From positions 1 through 64,000 of the forward strand of contig CAJNCV010000004.1 in the NCBI GenBank assembly GCA_905221385.1: 64,000 nt of DNA, written 5' to 3'. The notes under the pieces were generated by a model. The model did not search any database and was not told where the DNA came from. It saw nothing but the letters and a program-made list of their open reading frames with translations. The position numbers and the translations under genes are program-made. Positions 1-10,652 of this stretch are shown here, one piece after another. Origin of the DNA: a bacterium. GTDB lineage: Bacteria > Bacillota > Bacilli > Lactobacillales > Streptococcaceae. The stretch's first letter is position 1, and each line of letters opens with the position of its first letter.

Positions 1-18
1 CCCCTTGACCAACGGACC
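1..18 (-). tRNA. tRNA-Glu, 5' end only (cut by window edge)
   Basis: The reverse complement of bases 1-18 is identical to the first 18 bases of the complete tRNA-Glu(TTC) at 20262-20333 (GGTCCGTTGGTCAAGGGG). The remainder lies outside the window. A strong promoter sits just upstream on the same strand. In pneumococcus a tRNA-Glu and an rRNA operon lie beside comX, so 16S rRNA is expected just beyond the left edge; that part is inference. Confidence 0.88.
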
Positions 19-39
19 TTGAGCTTTTCAACTCTTTCT

Positions 40-67
40 ATTATACCTACTTTTCCTCCTTTGTCAA
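40..67 (-). promoter_or_regulatory. Sigma-70 promoter of the tRNA-Glu transcript
   Basis: On the minus strand a perfect -35 TTGACA (62-67) and a perfect -10 TATAAT (40-45) are separated by 16 bases. The predicted start is about 15 bases before the tRNA. Near-consensus strength fits a stable-RNA (tRNA/rRNA) operon. Confidence 0.85.
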
Positions 68-91
68 GAACTTTTTTGACTATTTTCAGTT

Positions 92-565
92 TTACCTAAA
101 ATCACTGAATACGATACTTAATTCTCTCAGAAGGGCCTTTCTACCTTTGAAGCATTCTCCTCCTATCAGACGATCAAGTTGTTCTTGTTTTTCTTTAACC
201 TGACTTGCTCTGTAATTCTTTAGAAGCTCATGAAAGAGATAATAATCATCCAGTCTGAGTCCTTTTTCTCCTAAGCGATGACTGATTTCGCTTACCTCTT
301 CATAAGGCTCTTTGTCGAAACGGCGCTTGTGACTTTCCTGTTTGCGGATGTAGTCCAAGATACGATTTCGGAATTTGGTTTTAAAGCAGACATATAGTTG
401 ATGGCGCTCGCCCTCTAGTAACTCTGGATGCTGGTTCACTAGCTCATACAGGCAGATCATCCCCTCCTGGTCCCAGTCTTCTTTCTCCCACAGATGTAAA
501 TGGTATTCTTTGCGGCACTTGTTTACAATTCCTTTACTTTCTTCATACAACTCTTTCAGATTCAT
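92..565 (-). CDS. comX: Competence sigma factor ComX (SigX)
   Basis: A 157-residue alternative sigma factor close in length to pneumococcal ComX (159). It directs RNA polymerase to the cin-box (TACGAATA) promoters of late competence genes. Visible hallmarks are the sigma-2-like segment with DWDQEG near residue 31, the KFRNRILDYIRKQESHKRR block around residues 64-82, and the EPYEEVSEISHR stretch. The ATG at 565 follows an AAAGGAGAGG ribosome-binding site. Upstream (625-654) is a ComE direct repeat, so it is expected to respond to pheromone. Its targets in this window are comFA and cbpD. Streptococci often carry a second comX copy; none is visible here. Confidence 0.95.
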   Translation of the reverse strand: MNLKELYEESKGIVNKCRKEYHLHLWEKEDWDQEGMICLYELVNQHPELLEGERHQLYVCFKTKFRNRILDYIRKQESHKRRFDKEPYEEVSEISHRLGEKGLRLDDYYLFHELLKNYRASQVKEKQEQLDRLIGGECFKGRKALLRELSIVFSDFR

Positions 566-624
566 AGACCTCTCCTTTCTGCATTTAGTCTAACAGAATG
601 CATCAAGATTTTGATCTTCTTCTC

Positions 625-654
625 CTCTTCTGCACTTCTCGCTGCCTCAACGGC
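625..654 (-). promoter_or_regulatory. ComE-binding direct repeat of comX promoter
   Basis: On the minus strand GCCGTTGAG (646-654) and GCAGAAGAG (625-633) are separated by 12 bases, a 21-base period. They match the known ComE half-site ACAGTTGAG at 7 and 6 of 9 positions. The same period is seen before comC (17879-17908). The distance to the comX start fits a promoter between them, but the -10 is weak (CATTCT at about 595-600). Confidence 0.75.
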
Positions 655-681
655 ACACAAAAAGAGAGGCACTGCCTCTCT
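655..681 (-). terminator. Terminator of the ftsH transcript
   Basis: On the minus strand AGAGAGGC and GCCTCTCT (663-670 and 674-681) form a perfect 8-bp stem with a 3-base loop, followed by a T-rich tract (CTTTTTGTG). It lies directly after the ftsH stop codon. Confidence 0.8.
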
Positions 682-684
682 GGG

Positions 685-2643
685 TTATTTTTCTTCACTC
701 ATTTTTGATTTTACTTCATCATAAGATAAGGCATGGGATTCCTCTTCCACAGTCTCAGGCATTTTTCCTGTCTCGTAAAGAGATTTAATCTGTGTACTAT
801 CTAATGTTTCGTATTTCAACAAGGCTTCTGCAATCAGTTTGTGGGTTTCACGATTTGATTGGATGATTTCAGCTGCTTTGTTTCGTGCCTCATTTAATAA
901 TGAACGTACTTCCTCATCAATCTCATAGGCTGTTTGCTCTGAAATTGATTTTTGAGGACTTTGTGCACCAAACATAGCATGATTACCTTCGTATTGAACT
1001 GGACCAAGTTTTTCACTCATACCGTATTCAGTAACCATTGCACGCGCCATTTGTGTGGCTTGTTCAAAGTCATTGGAAGCTCCTGTAGTTTGGACATTAA
1101 AGATAATCTCTTCAGCTACACGACCACCCATCAAACCTGCCAATTGTTCTTTCATGTCTTCTTTAGACAGAAGCATTTGGTCTTCTTTAGGAAGGGCAAT
1201 CATGTATCCGCCTGCACGTCCACGTGGTACAATGGTAACTTTATGAACAACACGAGCATTTGACAAGACTAAACCAACAATGGTATGTCCAGCCTCATGG
1301 TAAGCAACCAATTCACGTTCTCTTTGTGATACTGTTTTATCTTTCTTAGATGGTCCAGCAATCACTCTGTCCTCTGCCTCATCAATATCTGAAGCATCAA
1401 TGACTGATTTATTGCGACGGGCTGCAACCAAGGCTGCCTCGTTTAGAACATTTTCTAAGTCAGCTCCCACAAAACCTGGGGTTTGTTGGGCAACTAGTTT
1501 CAAATCAACATCGTCTGCTAGAGGTTTGTTTTTAGCGTGAACTTTCAAAATTGCTTCACGACCTTTAACATCAGGGCGACCAACCAAGACTTTTCTATCG
1601 AAACGTCCTGGACGGAGAAGAGCTGGATCTAGAACATCTGAACGGTTCGTTGCAGCGATAACGATGATTCCTTCATTGCCCTCAAAACCATCCATCTCAA
1701 TCAAGAGTTGGTTCAAGGTTTGTTCACGTTCATCATTACCTCCACCAAGACCGACACCACGTTGGCGACCAACGGCATCAATTTCATCGATAAAGATGAT
1801 GGCTGGCGCTGCTTTTTTTGCATCCTCAAAAAGAGAACGAACACGACTTGCACCAACTCCGACAAACATTTCTACAAAGTCAGAACCTGAGATACTAAAG
1901 AATGGAACACCTGCTTCCCCAGCAACTGCCTTAGCAAGTAAGGTCTTACCTGTTCCCGGAGGTCCCTCCAAAAGAACACCCGCAGGAATACGCGCGCCAA
2001 GTTTGGTAAATCTTTTTGGATCTTTTAAGAATTCAACAACTTCTACTAATTCTTGTTTTTCTTCCTCGGCACCTGCAACATCTGAGAATCGTACCTTGAT
2101 ATCTTCTTTGTTTGCAGCTTTGGCCTTGCTACGTCCAAAACTCATTGGATTTCGACTATTATTTCCTCCCATATTTCCCATCATAGAGAATAGGAAGAAG
2201 AAGAGAATAGCAAATGGCACAACAGAGACAAGGATATTGATCCACATACCACTTGAACTCTCATGTTTAACCGTTACCTCAGCCTGATGTTCAGAAGCAA
2301 GTTTTTGCAATTCTGCAACTGTTGAATCCGACGGAAGAATGGTACTTGAGAATCTTTCTACTGTTGTAGCAGTGGGAGTGAAAAATTGAATACCTGTTTC
2401 TTCTTTACTAGTCTTAGGATTTTTATAAACACCAGACACTTCAATGATACTACCATTTGGTTGATAGGTTAATTCTTTTACATTGTCTGCTGTAATTTCT
2501 TTTACCAATTCTGTATAGTTAATTTTTTCACTTTTCCCAGCAGCATTTCCAGAATAAAAATACTGGAACCCTGTCACAAGGAAGAAGATAATTAACAAAT
2601 ATAGAAATGGATTTCTAACTAAACCATTATTTTGTTTTTTCAT
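685..2643 (-). CDS. ftsH: ATP-dependent membrane zinc metalloprotease FtsH
   Basis: A 652-residue membrane-anchored AAA+ protease that degrades misfolded membrane proteins and short-lived cytosolic regulators as a hexamer. Two membrane segments (about 12-29 and 134-155) flank a short extracytoplasmic domain. Then come the AAA module (Walker A GPPGTGKT at 227-234, Walker [10 protein letters not shown] at about 282-290) and the M41 peptidase zinc site HEAGH (449-453). Length is normal for the family. It is the last gene of a minus-strand run with hpt and tilS, 15 bases after hpt, and ends at a strong terminator. This order is conserved near the origin of many Firmicutes. Confidence 0.97.
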   Translation of the reverse strand: MKKQNNGLVRNPFLYLLIIFFLVTGFQYFYSGNAAGKSEKINYTELVKEITADNVKELTYQPNGSIIEVSGVYKNPKTSKEETGIQFFTPTATTVERFSSTILPSDSTVAELQKLASEHQAEVTVKHESSSGMWINILVSVVPFAILFFFLFSMMGNMGGNNSRNPMSFGRSKAKAANKEDIKVRFSDVAGAEEEKQELVEVVEFLKDPKRFTKLGARIPAGVLLEGPPGTGKTLLAKAVAGEAGVPFFSISGSDFVEMFVGVGASRVRSLFEDAKKAAPAIIFIDEIDAVGRQRGVGLGGGNDEREQTLNQLLIEMDGFEGNEGIIVIAATNRSDVLDPALLRPGRFDRKVLVGRPDVKGREAILKVHAKNKPLADDVDLKLVAQQTPGFVGADLENVLNEAALVAARRNKSVIDASDIDEAEDRVIAGPSKKDKTVSQRERELVAYHEAGHTIVGLVLSNARVVHKVTIVPRGRAGGYMIALPKEDQMLLSKEDMKEQLAGLMGGRVAEEIIFNVQTTGASNDFEQATQMARAMVTEYGMSEKLGPVQYEGNHAMFGAQSPQKSISEQTAYEIDEEVRSLLNEARNKAAEIIQSNRETHKLIAEALLKYETLDSTQIKSLYETGKMPETVEEESHALSYDEVKSKMSEEK

Positions 2644-2658
2644 TAAAGAATACTCTTT

Positions 2659-3201
2659 CTAATTTGAATAAACTTCCTCTTTCAATACTCCAACATAAGG
2701 AAGATTGCGATAATTTTCTTTATAGTCCAGACCATAACCTACTACAAACTCATTTGGAATAGTGAAGCAAGTATAATCTGCCTCAATTTCAACAACACGT
2801 CCCTCTGGTTTATCTAACAAAGTCGCAATCTTAACAGAAGCTGCTTCTCTTGCTTTAAACATATCTCGCAAATTCTTCAAAGTTTGACCTGTATCGATGA
2901 TATCTTCTACAAATAAAACATGTCTTCCTTTGATATCTTGAGTCACGTCTTGCTTGATATTGATTACACCACTACTTGCTGTTCCACCATGGTAGCTAGA
3001 TACCATCATGAAGTCCATCTCAATATGCGTATCAATATGTTTGACTAATTCAGCCATAAAAGGAATCGATCCTTTCAGAATTCCAATAAGAATTGGATTT
3101 TTCCCCTCATAGTCTTTTGTTAGTTGCTCACCTAGCTTTTTAGCTGCTTCTGTAATTTCATCATGTGAAACGAGGATTTTTTTAATATCGTGTTCTAACA
3201 T
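2659..3201 (-). CDS. hpt: Hypoxanthine phosphoribosyltransferase
   Basis: A 180-residue purine-salvage enzyme that joins hypoxanthine or guanine to PRPP to give IMP or GMP. The type I phosphoribosyltransferase PRPP loop is clear ([14 protein letters not shown], about 95-108). An early LIGILKGS segment (about 38-45) is the usual pyrophosphate-contact region. It sits 4 bases after tilS and is probably cotranscribed with it. In several Firmicutes TilS and HPRT form a complex that activates ftsH; the shared gene order here is compatible with that, but the sequence does not show it. Confidence 0.96.
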   Translation of the reverse strand: MLEHDIKKILVSHDEITEAAKKLGEQLTKDYEGKNPILIGILKGSIPFMAELVKHIDTHIEMDFMMVSSYHGGTASSGVINIKQDVTQDIKGRHVLFVEDIIDTGQTLKNLRDMFKAREAASVKIATLLDKPEGRVVEIEADYTCFTIPNEFVVGYGLDYKENYRNLPYVGVLKEEVYSN

Positions 3202-3205
3202 CTTT

Positions 3206-4483
3206 TTACCTATCTATTTTTTCTATATAAAGTACAGTGTTCATTATATCATTTTTCGTGTTTTTACTCAAATCACTGGTCGCAATTCCTAAAATTGAGA
3301 CAATTTCTCCAAATTGCTCAATAATAGGGGTTGTTTTTCGTTTTTCAATAGGGATTTTCAAATCTATAAATAAACGTCTCAGTTTCTTTCGATGCCCATT
3401 CAGAATAAGAACATCGCCAGGTTTTCGATATCTAATATATACAGGTGTTTCCCGTGAAACTATTATTTTTTGAACAGCGTCCCCTTCAATAGGAATGCCA
3501 AAGGAAAATAAACAACCCATATATCGAACTTGATTTTGATAGTGTAACACAAGTTCATCTTCCTTTTCATCAGCCTGTGGACTGATTTTACAAACTCGAA
3601 AATTCTGATACTCTTTGATCAATTCATAACCATTTTTCAGTGAGTGACGATACTGACTTTTAGTTGCTAAAATCTGTCGAACTTCTGCAAACTGAGCCTT
3701 TGTCAGATTTAAGTCTGGGAATTGATTGAGATAGTTCTGGAGTAAAACTCCTTGAGTTTGTTGAGAGTATGAAAATAGCTCATTCAAATCTTCCACATCA
3801 ATCTGTTTAGAAAGCTCTACTATTGCTGCTTGGTAATCTGAAATTTCTCTTCCTAAATCTAAAAGAGCAGATCTAAGACGGGGATTTTCTTGTTCAAGTT
3901 CTGGTAAATACTTATTTCGAATACGATTGCGAAAATAGGTATTTTCTTGATTTGTTTGATCTTCGAAATGAACAATTGGTGGGAAGTCTGTTTTATGAAA
4001 ATGCAACAAGGGACGGATGATTTCAATATCATCAACTACTTGACTTTCTTTTATTCCTGTTAAATGACGGATCCGACTTCCTCGAATCAAGCGCATCAAA
4101 ATCGTTTCAACCTGATCATCTGCATGGTGGGCAGTGACCAAGGCAGTTGCTCCAACCTCTTTCATGATTTTCCTAAAAAAATCATAACGAAACTCTCGAG
4201 CACGCGCTTCTGAAAAGTCTCCTGAAAAGCTTGTGATATAAATAGGAAGTTCAGCTGCATCAGCTAACTTCCTTAGTTCATTTTCCTCCCAGTCAGACTC
4301 ACTTCTCTGCTTATGATTTACATGTGCTAAAATCAACTCAATTTCCAACTCTTTTTGGTAAGTAGACAATAGCTGGAATAAAAACATTGAATCCAGTCCA
4401 CCAGATAAAGCTAACACGACTTTAGAATGTTTTTTGAAATACTCTTTTTGGAGAAAATGATTTAAAAAATCCTGATCCCTCAT
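3206..4483 (-). CDS. tilS: tRNA(Ile)-lysidine synthase TilS
   Basis: A 425-residue enzyme that converts C34 of the CAU-anticodon tRNA-Ile to lysidine, changing its codon reading from AUG to AUA. It is essential in most bacteria. The N-terminal PP-loop ATPase motif SGGLDS is at 27-32, and a conserved HHADDQVET segment follows near residue 118. The C-terminal region is the substrate-binding TilS_C domain. The start codon overlaps the stop of the upstream hydrolase gene by 4 bases, indicating translational coupling. A parS-like palindrome lies inside the coding sequence at 3447-3460. Confidence 0.96.
   Translation of the reverse strand: MRDQDFLNHFLQKEYFKKHSKVVLALSGGLDSMFLFQLLSTYQKELEIELILAHVNHKQRSESDWEENELRKLADAAELPIYITSFSGDFSEARAREFRYDFFRKIMKEVGATALVTAHHADDQVETILMRLIRGSRIRHLTGIKESQVVDDIEIIRPLLHFHKTDFPPIVHFEDQTNQENTYFRNRIRNKYLPELEQENPRLRSALLDLGREISDYQAAIVELSKQIDVEDLNELFSYSQQTQGVLLQNYLNQFPDLNLTKAQFAEVRQILATKSQYRHSLKNGYELIKEYQNFRVCKISPQADEKEDELVLHYQNQVRYMGCLFSFGIPIEGDAVQKIIVSRETPVYIRYRKPGDVLILNGHRKKLRRLFIDLKIPIEKRKTTPIIEQFGEIVSILGIATSDLSKNTKNDIMNTVLYIEKIDR
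3447..3460. promoter_or_regulatory. parS-like ParB site inside tilS
   Basis: GTTTCCCGTGAAAC differs from the streptococcal/Bacillus parS core GTTTCACGTGAAAC at one position, where CACGTG becomes CCCGTG. It lies about 11 kb from oriC. Its binding may be weaker than that of the two perfect copies in the window. Confidence 0.55.
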
Positions 4484-5751
4484 TTTAGAACCTCATAGAC
4501 ATCCTTGGCTATCTTAGCAATAGTGTCATAATCAGAATTTTTGGTGAAAATAGAGAGAATGAAAGGAGAATCAGTATAAACAATCGCAGTGTCGTGTTTA
4601 AACTCGTCAGCATCTCCGATTTTATGAGCTACCTTAACCGAAACACCTTTTGCGATTCGTTGGTTATCAAAATTCGTTTTGCCTAGAGACTCTAAAACAA
4701 AACCATTCTGATTATAAATAGCTTCCATGACTTTTCCAGCCATTTTCGAAGAAGTTAATTTATCATTCACATCCCAATCTTCACCCATAATAGTGGACAT
4801 TTTTTCTTTAAAAGCCCCGTCAGATTGATTGGTCACGTAATAACCTAAAATATTATGAGCAACATTGTCAGACTCTTTTGTTACCTTGGTAATTAACTGT
4901 TGAAGACTGTATTCTTTATTATCTTCTTTTTTAGGCAAGCTACCACTACCCTCTGGTTTATAGGATCCAGGAAAGCTATTTACCTCTGGGACATACTTGA
5001 AGCTACTGTCTAGCGTATATTCCCCTTGATTTATCTTATCTTGAGCGTAATAAAGATAGGCTAGTTTCAAGATGCTAGCTGCATAGAGTTTGCTGTCTTC
5101 ATTCACCCCAGCCTCTTTACCTGTACTCAGTTGTTTAACATAAATAGAGTAATTTTCATTCTGATAGTTGTTTGATAAGACTTCTTGAACCTTTTGGATG
5201 CGATTGTCTTCTTCTGAGACGAACTCTTTGGATACCCAACCAACTTGATTAATATGAAGAAATTCTTGTCCCTCAGCAAAGAGAGTTCTATCCACCGTTA
5301 CAAGTTGATAGGGAGAAAGAGATGAAGAAATTTCTTTCGCATCATAGGGGCTGTTATAGATAACAAACCCCGGCTTCAACCATACTTGTCTATTTTGAGT
5401 TTGAACTTGACTTTGATCATAGACTAAACGCTTATCTGCAGCAATAAACTGATGATTGTCTAATTTAAAAACAGGAACACCTTGTCTATTCAAACGCCAT
5501 TCTACGATTTTAAAGGCTGTTCCAGGAGTCAATTTACCAGACTCCTTAACAAGATCTTCATTAGCATAGACAGCTGTTTCTCCATAAACCATTGGCGATT
5601 CAAGAACTTCTTTATAGTAAAATCCATGATCAGACTCAGTTAGATAATAAATTTCTTGTGAAGAGTAAGGAAGCTGTTTTTCCGTGCTAACTACTCTTGA
5701 AGTTATGATAAAAACAGATAGTAGTGATAACACTACTAAGAACTTACGCAT
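4480..5751 (-). CDS. Secreted class A beta-lactamase-like serine hydrolase
   Basis: A 423-residue exported protein with a hydrophobic N-terminal segment (about 3-20), a long N-terminal part resembling SH3-like wall-binding modules (about 25-180) and a C-terminal serine beta-lactamase/transpeptidase fold. The catalytic signatures are present in order: S226-I-L-K229, SDN (294-296) and KIG (377-379) in place of KTG. An equivalent gene occurs at this position in pneumococcus. The family is not known to confer penicillin resistance there, and the substrate is unknown to me. It overlaps the upstream 40-residue ORF by 8 bases and tilS by 4, so it belongs to the division/tilS operon. Confidence 0.85.
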   Translation of the reverse strand: MRKFLVVLSLLSVFIITSRVVSTEKQLPYSSQEIYYLTESDHGFYYKEVLESPMVYGETAVYANEDLVKESGKLTPGTAFKIVEWRLNRQGVPVFKLDNHQFIAADKRLVYDQSQVQTQNRQVWLKPGFVIYNSPYDAKEISSSLSPYQLVTVDRTLFAEGQEFLHINQVGWVSKEFVSEEDNRIQKVQEVLSNNYQNENYSIYVKQLSTGKEAGVNEDSKLYAASILKLAYLYYAQDKINQGEYTLDSSFKYVPEVNSFPGSYKPEGSGSLPKKEDNKEYSLQQLITKVTKESDNVAHNILGYYVTNQSDGAFKEKMSTIMGEDWDVNDKLTSSKMAGKVMEAIYNQNGFVLESLGKTNFDNQRIAKGVSVKVAHKIGDADEFKHDTAIVYTDSPFILSIFTKNSDYDTIAKIAKDVYEVLK

Positions 5752-5866
5752 TCTTCTCTTCCCTTTCTTCTTGTAATCGTAATAAATGATTCTTAGCTGC
5801 CAATTCCTCTAATTTTTCATCTGATAAACTTAAAAATTGCTCAACAACTTCTAATAAATTTTCCAT
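5744..5866 (-). CDS. Small conserved 40-residue protein (SP_0009-like)
   Basis: A short acidic helical ORF starting at MENLLEVVEQFL. I place the start at 5866, not at the upstream in-frame ATG at 5944: a GAGG ribosome-binding site precedes 5866, and the longer version would run back through divIC in another frame. The stop overlaps the hydrolase start by 8 bases and the gap to divIC is 4 bases. The charged heptad pattern suggests a coiled coil. Function unknown. I recall a similar small ORF at this place in pneumococcus. Confidence 0.75.
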   Translation of the reverse strand: MENLLEVVEQFLSLSDEKLEELAAKNHLLRLQEEREEKNA

Positions 5867-5870
5867 GACA

Positions 5871-6239
5871 TTACCTCGGAAGCAAATCAGGAATGGTGTA
5901 AATTGCTTCTCGTTTCTTTGAGTAATAGTACTTGGCGCGTGCATATTTTGCTACATAGTCTTCATCTTTTAACTTTGCAGCAAAAGCAGATTCCTTATCC
6001 TTTTCGTCACTAAGAGTTTGGTACTGCTCTTTCAACTCTGTCAATTGCTGGCGGCGTTGCAGTAACTGATCATAGCTTTGAGCCAAGTTATAAGTTGGTA
6101 AAATAAACAACAAGATCATCAAAATAAGGACCCAACCCATAAAACGATTCCTCTTTTGTCTCTCCTTCATCAGGTAACGACGACGTTGATGTTCATTTTG
6201 AATAAAAGAATTATTCATCTGTACAATATTTTTAGACAT
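5871..6239 (-). CDS. divIC: Septum formation initiator DivIC (FtsB family)
   Basis: A 122-residue bitopic membrane protein of the divisome. It has a basic cytoplasmic N terminus (about 1-33), one membrane span (about 34-53) and an extracellular coiled coil (about 54-90), the classic FtsB/DivIC layout. It partners with DivIB and FtsL to activate septal peptidoglycan synthesis by FtsW and PBP2x. It overlaps the upstream S4-domain gene by 8 bases. The same order (S4 protein, divIC) is widespread in Firmicutes. Confidence 0.92.
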   Translation of the reverse strand: MSKNIVQMNNSFIQNEHQRRRYLMKERQKRNRFMGWVLILMILLFILPTYNLAQSYDQLLQRRQQLTELKEQYQTLSDEKDKESAFAAKLKDEDYVAKYARAKYYYSKKREAIYTIPDLLPR

Positions 6240-6498
6240 TTTCTTCTACCCGTGTTTCACTGAGAATTTCATACATGCCTGCTGCATCTTCTTTTTTTGT
6301 ACTATCTTTCATCTCTAATACTTTAACAAGCAACAACTTATTTCCAAAGCGAATTTCAACTTGGTCATCAACTTTCAAATCCGTTGAACTTTTGGCCAAG
6401 ATTCCATTCACCTTGATTCTACCTTTATCTGCTACTTCTTTTGCGACTGTGCGACGCTTAATAATTCGTGATACTTTTAAATACTTGTCTAATCTCAT
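6232..6498 (-). CDS. S4-domain RNA-binding protein (RqcP/YabO family)
   Basis: An 88-residue protein consisting of an S4 RNA-binding domain ([32 protein letters not shown] at the N terminus). In B. subtilis the homologue RqcP works with RqcH in ribosome-associated quality control, adding alanine tails to stalled nascent chains. The location between mfd and divIC matches yabO of B. subtilis. The family assignment is strong; the RQC role is transferred from homology. Confidence 0.9.
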   Translation of the reverse strand: MRLDKYLKVSRIIKRRTVAKEVADKGRIKVNGILAKSSTDLKVDDQVEIRFGNKLLLVKVLEMKDSTKKEDAAGMYEILSETRVEENV

Positions 6499-6555
6499 TT
6501 TTATTACCTCAAATTATTATTGTACCATTTTTATCCTTTTTATAGAAGAAAAATG

Positions 6556-9500
6556 TTAAATGGGATTTGCTTCCTTTGATTCTTTTATCTCTAATAAGCT
6601 TTCTCCAAAAATTAGCAAACCTTCTAAAATTTCATAATCCTTTTTGTTTCGGACATCAAATACGACTTCCATTAATCCCTTATTCTCAGCTATGGCTGCT
6701 TTTAAGTTCGTTGCGGATAAAGCTTTAAAATAATCTTGAGCCAAGAATAGTCGTTGAGTGACTTTTTCAAATTGAACTGTAATCTTATTTTCTTTTCTTT
6801 CCACACGTTCTACAAATACCTTGTCAAAATATGACTTGACCAAACCAATCTCTAAAAGATATGCTACTACATCTGGGTATTCTCCAAAACGATCCATCAA
6901 TTCTTCTTGTAGTTCTTCATAGTTGACACGGTTGTCAATTTGACGAATTTTCTTGTAAATTTCAATCTTATGTCGTTGGTTAGAAATATAAGTATCAGGA
7001 AGATAGGCATCAATTTGTAAAATCAACTCAGCATTTCCTTTGGTTCTTGTATTCCCATTGCCGTTACGTTTAGCAATAGCTTCCTCTAGTAACTGCGAAT
7101 ACAATTCAAAACCAACAGAATCAATGAAACCAGACTGCGATTTTCCTAGGAGATTTCCTGCTCCACGAATCGAAAGATCTCGCATCGCAATCTTAAATCC
7201 TGAGCCCAATTCTGTAAATCCCTTAATCGCTTCTAATCTCTTCTCAGAGACTTCACTAATTGATTTTTCTGGACGATACATGAGATAGGCATAAGCAATA
7301 CGATTACTACGACCTACTCTTCCTCTTAATTGATACAAGGTTGACAAGCCCATATGGTCTGCATTTTCAATAAATAAGGTATTGGCATTTGGAATGTCCA
7401 CCCCTGTCTCAATAATGGTAGTCGTCACCAAAATATCATATTGTCCTTCAATAAAGTCCAGTAGGGTATTTTCTAACTGAATTTCACTCATTTGTCCATG
7501 AACATACCCAATCGAAGCCTCTGGAATCAACTCCTGTAATTCTGAAACCTTCTGGTCAATCGTGTCAACTTTATTGTAAAGATAGTAAACTTGACCTCCA
7601 CGCTCCATTTCACGCAAGACAGCATCACGAATGACACTATCATTCTTCTCTAATACATAGGTTTGAACAGGATAGCGATTGGTTGGAGGAGTTTCAATAA
7701 CAGACAAATCTCGGATTCCCAGCATAGACATGTGGAGAGTACGAGGGATTGGCGTTGCTGTCAAGGTTAGAACATCTACTTGTTTTTTCAGTTCTTTCAA
7801 AGTTTCCTTATGCTTGACACCAAATCGTTGTTCCTCATCAATAATCATCAATCCCAAATCTGAAAACACAACATCTTTTGACAAAACACGATGCGTTCCA
7901 ATCAAAATATCGACTTGACCATTCTTTAGTTTTTCAAGTGTTTCTGCCTGCTCTTTTTTACTTCTAAAGCGACTCAACACATCAATATTAACAGCAAAAT
8001 TTTGGAATCGTTCCTTAAAATTCGTATAGTGCTGTTGCGCTAAAACCGTCGTTGGAACTAGAACGACCACCTGTTTGTGATCATTGACTGCCTTAAAAGC
8101 AGCACGCATTGCTACTTCAGTCTTCCCAAAACCAACATCTCCAACCAAAAGTCGATCCATGGGGTGAGAATCCTGCATATCTCTCTTGATTTCCTCAATA
8201 CTGCGAAGTTGATCATCCGTTTCAACATAAGGGAAAGCATCATCAAAAGCATGTTGCTCATCATCATCAGCTGAGAAAGCAAACCCCTTCAACTGACTAC
8301 GCTCAGAATAAAGCTTGATTAAATCGTCAGCTATATCCTCTACTTGGTTCTTAACTTTTTGCTTGGCCTTTTTGAAATGACCATCATTTAATTTATTAAG
8401 TTTTGGCGCTTTCCCATCACTTGAAACATATTTAGACAGTAACTGAATCTGCTCTACTGGGATGGAGATTTGGTCACCATTTTGATACTGTACACTGACA
8501 TAATCACGGTGAATACCTTGGATTTCAATTGTTTCGATTCCTAAATATTGACCAATTCCATGGATATGGTGAACAACGTAGTCCCCTTTTTCAAGTTCAT
8601 TATAATCTTTTAATCGCTCTGCATTTGAAGCATGTTGTCTTCTAAACCGACGTTTTAATTTCTTTTGAAAAATCTCATGTTCAGTAATCAAGAGAATTTT
8701 TTCATCTACAAAATGAAAACCATGTCTTAGATTACCCTCAATCAAGTTTACAGATTCTTTACAGATACTTGACTTATCTTTGGAATCCAATTTGATCTGG
8801 TATTCCTCTAAAACATCTTCCAATGTTTTACTGCCCATTGAATTGCTAGACTGCAAAACAATGGTGTAGTCCATTTTTTTGTGTCGCTCAATTTCTTCTT
8901 TAAGAAAAGAAAACTGATTGAAAAACTCTTGCATGGGGTATTGATTAAATTGATAAATGTGATCAAATTTGAGGTTTCCTAAGCCCTTTTGCAGATTAGA
9001 GAAAAAGGTAACTGGACTTTGTTTTTTATAGGTTTGCTCTGTATCTGCAAAATACTGCATCTCAGAAAATGATTTACCATTCTGTAAATCTTCTGTAAAG
9101 TATTGCGCTAATTCTCTTTCAAAGGCTTCATACTGATTCATCAATTTTTGATAGTCATCAAAGAATACTGGTGTATCTTTTTCAATATAATCAAAGACAG
9201 TCCATGTTTTATCGTAACATAAGGACAAAAACTTTCGACTATCTGAATGTACTTGTTTTTGATGAAAACTTGACAAAATCTCTTCCAAATATGATTTTAA
9301 AATTGGTGATAGAGTCTTTGAAATTTGCTTTTCTAAAGCTGACTGTCCTCGTTGATAATCTTTTTCTCTCAAAAGTATGTCGCTAGCTGGAAAGATAGTG
9401 AGGTTTGTCTGATTTTCTTTCGATAATTGTGTTTCAACTTCAAATGACCTGATACCATCTACTTCATCACCAAAAAATTCAATTCGGAAAGGTTCTAACT

Positions 9501-10059
9501 GAGACATCTCAAAAATATCTAAAATATCTCCTCGAATACTAAACTCACCTTGGGTCTGTACTTGAGTAACTTTTCGATATCCAATTTCCTCTAACCGGTG
9601 AAGTAGCTCGTGTTGGTCATATTCTTCACCAACCGCAATCTTTATAATACTTTCTTTAAATCTAGTCGGAGAGGGTAGAATCAACCGACTCGCTGCGATA
9701 TTACAAACTAAAATCCCTTTCTTAGACGGATCACTCAAAAAGCGCAAGGCCTCAACCCGCGAAATGATTTTTTCTTGTGAAGACATCAGAAACTCTACCA
9801 TAGGAGAGTCATCAACCAAAAATGGATAGACAAATTCCTCTCCTAAGAGAGAAAGAAGATCACTGATAATTCGTTCTGCTTCACCATAAGTCGAGGTCAG
9901 TAACACAACCTTATTTTCTTTTTCTAGACTGCTTGCAATTGCAAGAGCCTTGGTAGACGTTGATAAACCAAGTATTAGTTGTCTTTTCTTATCTATCAGA
10001 TTTTGATGCCATTTTTTTATCTGATCATTTTCTGAGAATAAATCTAATAAAGTCACCAT
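6556..10059 (-). CDS. mfd: Transcription-repair coupling factor Mfd
   Basis: A 1167-residue DNA translocase that removes RNA polymerase stalled at lesions and recruits UvrA. Domain order is the expected one: an N-terminal UvrB-like region, the RNA polymerase interaction domain (around the GDYVVHHIHGIGQYLG stretch), a superfamily 2 helicase with Walker A GDVGFGKTE near residue 640 and DEEQ box near residue 740, then the C-terminal TRCF domain. Full length. It starts exactly one base after the end of pth, so the pair is tightly coupled, as in other Firmicutes. Confidence 0.97.
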   Translation of the reverse strand: MVTLLDLFSENDQIKKWHQNLIDKKRQLILGLSTSTKALAIASSLEKENKVVLLTSTYGEAERIISDLLSLLGEEFVYPFLVDDSPMVEFLMSSQEKIISRVEALRFLSDPSKKGILVCNIAASRLILPSPTRFKESIIKIAVGEEYDQHELLHRLEEIGYRKVTQVQTQGEFSIRGDILDIFEMSQLEPFRIEFFGDEVDGIRSFEVETQLSKENQTNLTIFPASDILLREKDYQRGQSALEKQISKTLSPILKSYLEEILSSFHQKQVHSDSRKFLSLCYDKTWTVFDYIEKDTPVFFDDYQKLMNQYEAFERELAQYFTEDLQNGKSFSEMQYFADTEQTYKKQSPVTFFSNLQKGLGNLKFDHIYQFNQYPMQEFFNQFSFLKEEIERHKKMDYTIVLQSSNSMGSKTLEDVLEEYQIKLDSKDKSSICKESVNLIEGNLRHGFHFVDEKILLITEHEIFQKKLKRRFRRQHASNAERLKDYNELEKGDYVVHHIHGIGQYLGIETIEIQGIHRDYVSVQYQNGDQISIPVEQIQLLSKYVSSDGKAPKLNKLNDGHFKKAKQKVKNQVEDIADDLIKLYSERSQLKGFAFSADDDEQHAFDDAFPYVETDDQLRSIEEIKRDMQDSHPMDRLLVGDVGFGKTEVAMRAAFKAVNDHKQVVVLVPTTVLAQQHYTNFKERFQNFAVNIDVLSRFRSKKEQAETLEKLKNGQVDILIGTHRVLSKDVVFSDLGLMIIDEEQRFGVKHKETLKELKKQVDVLTLTATPIPRTLHMSMLGIRDLSVIETPPTNRYPVQTYVLEKNDSVIRDAVLREMERGGQVYYLYNKVDTIDQKVSELQELIPEASIGYVHGQMSEIQLENTLLDFIEGQYDILVTTTIIETGVDIPNANTLFIENADHMGLSTLYQLRGRVGRSNRIAYAYLMYRPEKSISEVSEKRLEAIKGFTELGSGFKIAMRDLSIRGAGNLLGKSQSGFIDSVGFELYSQLLEEAIAKRNGNGNTRTKGNAELILQIDAYLPDTYISNQRHKIEIYKKIRQIDNRVNYEELQEELMDRFGEYPDVVAYLLEIGLVKSYFDKVFVERVERKENKITVQFEKVTQRLFLAQDYFKALSATNLKAAIAENKGLMEVVFDVRNKKDYEILEGLLIFGESLLEIKESKEANPI

Positions 10060-10629
10060 TTAACCGTTATACCTCTGCATTGTTTTCTCAAAGTTTTTCT
10101 CTTGTAAATAGTAGTTTACAGCATCGTCAACCTTGTCAATAGACTGTAAAATACCCACATAGTCATCCTGATCAAACTTACTTAAAACATGATGAACAAC
10201 GGACATGCCTTTTTTAGGTCTTCCAATACCTATTTTAATACGGTTAAATACCTGAGTTCCTATATGTTGAATAATAGACTTGATACCATTATGACCACCA
10301 GCTGACCCCTTTGCTCTTAAACGAATTTTCCCAACTTCCATGTCAAGATCGTCGTAAATAACAAGTAAATCTTCAATATCCAAGCCATAGTAAGTCAATA
10401 AAGCATGAACCGCTTTTCCACTTTCATTCATAAATGTTGTTGGTTTGACGAGATAAATTTTTTCTCCATTGAAGAAAAAAGAAGCTAGGTCAGCTTGAAA
10501 TATCTTGTCATGTGTAAAGGTGACATTTTGTTTTTTGGCCAATTGGTCAATCAACATAAATCCAACGTTGTGCTTGGTTTCAAAATATTTATCCCCTGGA
10601 TTTCCTAATCCAACAAGTAATTTAGTCAT
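10060..10629 (-). CDS. pth: Peptidyl-tRNA hydrolase
   Basis: A 189-residue enzyme that releases peptides from prematurely dissociated peptidyl-tRNA. The catalytic histidine is H20 in [10 protein letters not shown], and the conserved DDLDM (about 92-96) and GxxGGHNGI segments are visible. Length is typical. It is directly abutted by mfd downstream and separated from ychF upstream by a terminator-like hairpin (10653-10678). Confidence 0.97.
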   Translation of the reverse strand: MTKLLVGLGNPGDKYFETKHNVGFMLIDQLAKKQNVTFTHDKIFQADLASFFFNGEKIYLVKPTTFMNESGKAVHALLTYYGLDIEDLLVIYDDLDMEVGKIRLRAKGSAGGHNGIKSIIQHIGTQVFNRIKIGIGRPKKGMSVVHHVLSKFDQDDYVGILQSIDKVDDAVNYYLQEKNFEKTMQRYNG

Positions 10630-10652
10630 TTATTTTCCTTTCAAAAGCCAAA

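Noticed and set aside
1664..2287. 207-codon plus-strand frame
   Set aside because: It is antisense to ftsH, with low-complexity composition (many Pro/Ser/Arg) caused by the codons of the real gene. No ribosome-binding site or homology.
3160..3175. A further parS half-site (GTGAAACGAGG)
   Set aside because: Only one half of the palindrome matches; the other half is unrelated.
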